From Zygaena filipendulae (lineage: Eukaryota; Arthropoda; Insecta; Lepidoptera; Zygaenidae): a stretch of 64,000 bases of DNA. Under the pieces are notes generated by a model. It was not told the origin of the DNA and ran no database searches. It saw nothing but the letters and a program-made list of their open reading frames with translations. The position numbers were made by a program, and so were the translations under genes. The stretch spans positions 7,502,001-7,566,000 of the forward strand of contig OU015665.1 of assembly GCA_907165275.2 (NCBI GenBank), read 5' to 3'. Position 1 is the stretch's first letter; the number at the start of each line of letters is the position of its first letter. Of this stretch, positions 58,189 to 64,000 are shown one piece after another.

Positions 58189-58408
58189 CCGGGATTTAGT
58201 TTTACGCACCAGGTGGTGTATTCTGTAACCGAATTAAAACTTAAATTCACCTGTCTACAACTCTGCTTCTTTTTTCTCGACTGTTGTCGAGTAGGTGTCG
58301 CAGCAAAGAACTAGTTCCCGTGCCACCACGTGTGTTGATTGGAGATTATCCTACAATTAAATTAAATTGTATTACATTCTTTCTTACAACATTGTCCTAC
58401 ACTGTATA

Positions 58409-58536
58409 TCCTTAATATTATAAATGCGAATGTGAGTTTCTTTGTTTGTTTGTTTGTCACGTTTTCACTTTTTATCCCAGAATTCCAGCAGTAACTCCAA
58501 AATTAACGCGGGTGAAATTCCCTGGGAACGGCTAGT
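58409..58536 (+). repeat. Helitron-like (Lep1-type) repeat, internally deleted
   Basis: CCTTAATATTATAAATGCGA start, 'TTTGTTTGTTTGTTTGTCAC', directly 'TTTTTATCCCAGAATTCC', then ACGCGGGTGAAATTCCCTGG and GAACGGCTAGT. Confidence 0.65.
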
Positions 58537-59207
58537 AACACATAATGGCGAAATTAAAGCGTCACTGGGTAGGTATAGCGCTGAAGTTTCTTGTCGTTTG
58601 AAGTGAAAATCTTCTTAATCTTCTTAGTATTTATTACTAATTTTATATCTATGTAGATATTTTTTTAATCGTACACTCACGATCGCAGAAATTTATTTTA
58701 ATAAAGTGTTGGTATTAACCGAATTCACTGCGTGAACTCACGTCACAGAATAGGTGTTCACTGTTCACAACTTACCAGTTCGAATCGATCCAAGTTGTAA
58801 CTGATATTATCTTTGAATCTGAATAAACTTTGTTATTCAACAATCATTTTGGAACGATATGAGTATCTAAGTAATTATTATTTACTTTTAAATAACACGA
58901 GCTTTACAATCCGCAAGCAATAGCGCCATGATTGTCATACAATTTACTATTCTCTTAATCAAACAATAGTTCGGAGCATTTAAATCAAATAATTATACGA
59001 TACTAATAATATTATTCTTGTGTTTAAATGAATCATATGTGTCGTATACGTACATATATAAGAGAAAACATTCTTTTGCAGTGAGTCAATTACTTAAAGC
59101 TTATTAGCCAATACGTAGGTAAATATAAGTACTAAGTACATATCTCTAAAATTTAACACATAAAAACATTTCTCATTATAAGTAACGATAAAAAAAAATT
59201 ATTAAAA

Positions 59208-59448
59208 CTAGCTAGTCTCCGCGGTTTCACCCGCGATAAGTTGGGAGTTCCCGCGGATATGGTATTCTGGGATAAAAAGTACCCTGGTCCTTCTCTACCT
59301 ATGACAAAGTGTATGAAAAATTTCATGATGATCGGTTGAGCCGTTAAGGCGTGAAATAGTAACAGACAGACAGACAGAGCTACTTTCGCATAATATAATC
59401 GCATGGTTTTTGAAATAAATAAATAATATTAATATTAGTAGGGATTGG
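59208..59448 (-). repeat. Helitron-like (Lep1-type) repeat
   Basis: ACTAGCTAGTCTCCGCGG plus TTTCACCCGCG, 'GGGATAAAAAGTACCCTGG', 'CATGATGATCGGTTGAGCCG' and a TTAATATTAGTAGGGA end, with a short A-rich insertion before the end. Confidence 0.65.
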
Positions 59449-59489
59449 ATTTTACCGTTATATGTATTTAATATGTACCTACCTGGCTA

Positions 59490-59668
59490 CTAGTCGATCC
59501 ACTCCGGTTTCACTCATGTTTCGGAGATAGTAAGTATCAGAATGTTTCTTTGGAACACTGTAGTTTCTTATAATTTTATTAAAAGAATTTTTTAAATCGG
59601 TTGTTTATTCACATTTATCAAAAATCAAATATTTTCTCTTTATATTAGGTATTATAATAGTATAGATA
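59490..59668 (-). repeat. Helitron-like repeat, old copy
   Basis: CTAGTCGATCCACTCCGG plus TTTCACTCATG, 'GGAACACTGTAGTTTCTTAT', 'TTTTTTAAATCGGTTG' and a TTATAATAGTATAGAT end. Confidence 0.45.
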
Positions 59669-60169
59669 TTAGGTGTGTATAGATGAGGCATAATAAAGAA
59701 ATCTGCAGCGGTGAATGCGGTGATCAAGTCAAACACATAATTAAGAGCGGTCTGGCGGTCGGTGAACGCATAAACGGCGTGACCAGAATGTGACCAAATC
59801 GTTTCGTAACGCATTCGTCACTATGAGTGTTTAATAAAAATGTGATGCATTCTTTCTGTCATTCATAAAAAGTAGGTACATGTAAACTAAATGAGTTGTC
59901 TATACTTAACCTTTTTCTGGTAACTTTCTAGTTCTCTTCAAATTAATACCTAATCATCATTCATTAAAAAATTGTGTTTAATAAATTTTCATGAAGATTT
60001 TTCCATGTTATACCTAATTGTTTTTTTTTCTAAATGTAAAGTTTGTACAGAATAACACCTACCGCCTTTCAAAATTTCATGACGGTGAAAAATTTTAATA
60101 GTATAATAATACAATATATTATATCTTAATACATCTGTATAGGTATCTATCTTTATACCTTATCTAGGT

Positions 60170-60380
60170 TTCGCTGGCGCTTGAAAGACGATTTGCATGG
60201 TGGTTGTGCACTTTCAAGAGCCAACTGTACCTACTGCCCCGTTTAAGTTGAAAATCTCTCGCCAAGCACAGTCAGTAACACTGTGTTTCAGCAGCCTCAC
60301 TTAAAGCTATTCCGCTTGATGTGTTTATAATCTTCGACCACACTTCACAATTAGGTGTAATTAGGATTAAAAAAAATCGT
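60170..60380 (+). repeat. Unnamed repeat, copy 2
   Basis: GCAGCCTCACTTAAAGC ... GTGTTTATAATCTTCGACC ... 'CACAATTAGGTGTAATTAGG' parallels 54940-55195. Old and diverged. Confidence 0.35.
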
Positions 60381-62747
60381 TTAGGCGCTAGTTGCGCTGT
60401 AATAACTCATTTGTTAATTTTCAATAAACTTATACGAGTAGATAAATAGTAGTTAGCTTCGAGACTTATTGAGTCACATGTAACTTTATAACGCAAACAC
60501 TACATACAGTTTTACGTAGGCATGTCATTAGTGGCCAAAAATGACAAAAAATAGGTATAGGAAATAAACAGTGATAAAACCACCACAAATTGTGGAACGT
60601 GTCATTACAAATATGAATTTTTGCCCCAGTGTACGTTCAGTATTAATAGCCGGTAAAAGTATGGTAGGTAAGTGCTTCGCACTTCAATGTTTTATTTTTG
60701 CCTGAATTATGTTATTTTTATTAGAGGAACGAAACTAAATCAACCAGATACTGCACGACTTATAACAGGTTGTCTAAACCTTTGTTATTATCAATTCAAT
60801 TCTAACCCATGTATGAAAAGTACATAGAATAAAGTGTAAATTCTTATAAATAATATCTTTAAAGCACATAATGTTCTCATGTTTATGTCCTTTGGGCGTT
60901 CCAACAAAGTAGTTTGACGTCACATAATCATCTTCTTGCCTTTTTGAAAGTGGACACGGGTAACGAACAACTTTCATCGCTACTTCAATACGTAACTACG
61001 TACACAAAGCGTCATATCGAAGCAGCAATATAGCGAAAACTGCAGGAGATTTTCCTGAAAAACATGTCAAATGTGTAAACATGGTACGAATCGTGTACGC
61101 TCACAAATGTCTCCTGGGATTTATGTTTGGTCGTAAATCAAGATGGCTCCCTCTCCTCTCCTCGGCACACCCGTCGCATGTCCGACCTGCGCCGGAGCAC
61201 AATAATTGAATATTTCACGCAGAACTCTCAACACCTCCCGAGCATCGTTGGGATACATACAATGTTATGTTTTATAGCCTCACACATATTGTGTTAGGAT
61301 CTAAATATTCGATGAGTGATCATAAGAGAATGCATTAACTTTAATAGCTGTTTTAAATGCAATATCTCACACCATTCAGGACACGCCTTCGGCAACCAAC
61401 GTTTTATGATGATTTGTTTCCGTATTGAAATGCTCTTTTGTAGCTGATGTTGCTTTGAGAAAGCGATACCGATGCCTTGGCGTAGCTTTGCGGCCTTCAC
61501 ACAAATCACTCGAAACATTCGTAGCGTCACTTTTCACATAAACTAACATGACGTTACAAAACTATATAGGTACAACACTTTGTCAATAGTCGTTCGTGTT
61601 CAAGCATTGCTAAAACTTTTTTTTAGACCAATGTGTTCAAGCCACTAATCTCCAAGCTTTTGCGAACAAAAATGCCGCTCTTTTTACAGTATTACCAAAT
61701 ACCTACCTACATACCTACAGTGTTTACGAGGACAGAGACGCTACGTAGATTAAAACTACGGAAAATATTATTTTTCCGTAGTCCGGTTCACCGCACAACG
61801 GTGCCTACCGTCGCGTACTACGGGCAATAAACGAAATTTAAACGGTCCATAGAGCCATAGTACCGATTTCTGTTGTACGAGCACAAACCATAGAGCATAT
61901 TCTGTTCTTGGCGTTATAAAAATGCCGGTCATTTTTAAACGGGCGAATTATACAATATGACGATGATATGATTCATGAGTTTGTGAGATTATGACACGTT
62001 TCAAATATGGTCATACAGACTAGCTATATCTGAGAACTGAATTGCACCACTTGACCCAAAGGCGCTTTGATTCTGGGTATTAAAACTATGTATAAGCATT
62101 ATCCGTCAATGTATAAATAAAATCAATCACATTTAAAGTGTACGTATATTCTGTACAAAATCAATCGTCTATACATAATAGAAAGCGATCTACATGCGAA
62201 TTATCTGCATTAGACATGTTAATTCACTCATTTTAACTGTAATTTTATTCCGTATTTATCGGTGCATTCATTACTGGCGACCACAAATCGGGCGCCCAAA
62301 AAGCTCGCCATTTTCCACCATTTGCTTTTCGAAATAGTTCGAGAACGTTTCACAACAGCACTTCACGCGAAATACTAGTTACCTAGTTTGCTGTGAGGGC
62401 TGTCGGTGGAGTTTAAATTTTGATTACGGTATAGAAACAAATAAATTACTTTTGTGAAACATTTATAAAAACAATCTTTTAAGACCGTATACAATATTTC
62501 GTGCAGTTCGTCTGTGCTGTTGACTGTTGAAAAATTTCTTTATCTGGAGCTAAGAATTCTGAAGGATAAGAGGAAGTGGTTCTAATTCGATTTGCAAGTT
62601 TTGACCCGAACAAATCACAAAGATTGCAAGTTGAATAAAAGCTTGTAAAAAAATACCATTTCAGTTTTTTTTACAATTTTGAACTTTAACTGAAAAAAAC
62701 AATAATTTTTATATCGGGTGAATTTCAGAATTCTAGTTTTAGAATGA

Positions 62748-64000
<1,253 letters not shown>

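Overview
The window is AT-rich, gene-poor animal DNA that I read as lepidopteran (butterfly or moth). It carries about two dozen short interspersed repeats ending in a 'CCGCGGTTTCACCCGCG ... CTAGT' signature. It also has the 'GGCCAAGTGCGAGTCGGACT' repeat, LINE 3' tails ending in 'AATAAAG ... AAATAAATAAA', and scattered TAGGTACC-type words. I found no bacterial operon, CRISPR, rRNA or intact tRNA signal.

The one gene I can name is a Runt-domain (Runx family) transcription factor on the + strand. Three coding exons are visible: 43342-43453 (start codon and N terminus), 50189-50428 (first two thirds of the Runt domain) and 62788-62901 (rest of the domain through GPREPRSK). Both joins are phase 1 and restore sensible codons, so the complete DNA-binding domain lies here. 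The C-terminal exons should lie beyond position 64000, unless the long open extension after exon 3 is used. I could not settle the paralog (runt, lozenge, RunxA or RunxB); the MHLP start and the PRSKT exon end lean towards runt-like.

Positions 1-43341 hold no convincing gene. They contain AT-rich filler, Helitron-like and MITE-like repeats, and several GC-richer islands (for example near 1.3, 4.4, 20.4, 27.2, 29.7 and 42.3 kb) that look like candidate regulatory DNA or promoters. Intron 1 is 6.7 kb and intron 2 is 12.4 kb. Intron 2 holds a textbook TATA plus initiator pair (58151-58188), a 44-codon open frame that starts with a signal peptide (57237-57371), and a recent retroelement insertion.

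That insertion (50958-53445) is the most unusual object in the window. It is a gag-only BEL/Pao LTR element lying antisense to the Runx gene. It has three LTR copies whose shared 168 bp are identical by eye, and the outermost right copy is inverted. The element therefore ends in the same LTR edge on both sides and is flanked by a GTCAC duplication. This looks like a single integration of a fold-back cDNA with two identical ends, rather than a normal U3/U5 provirus.
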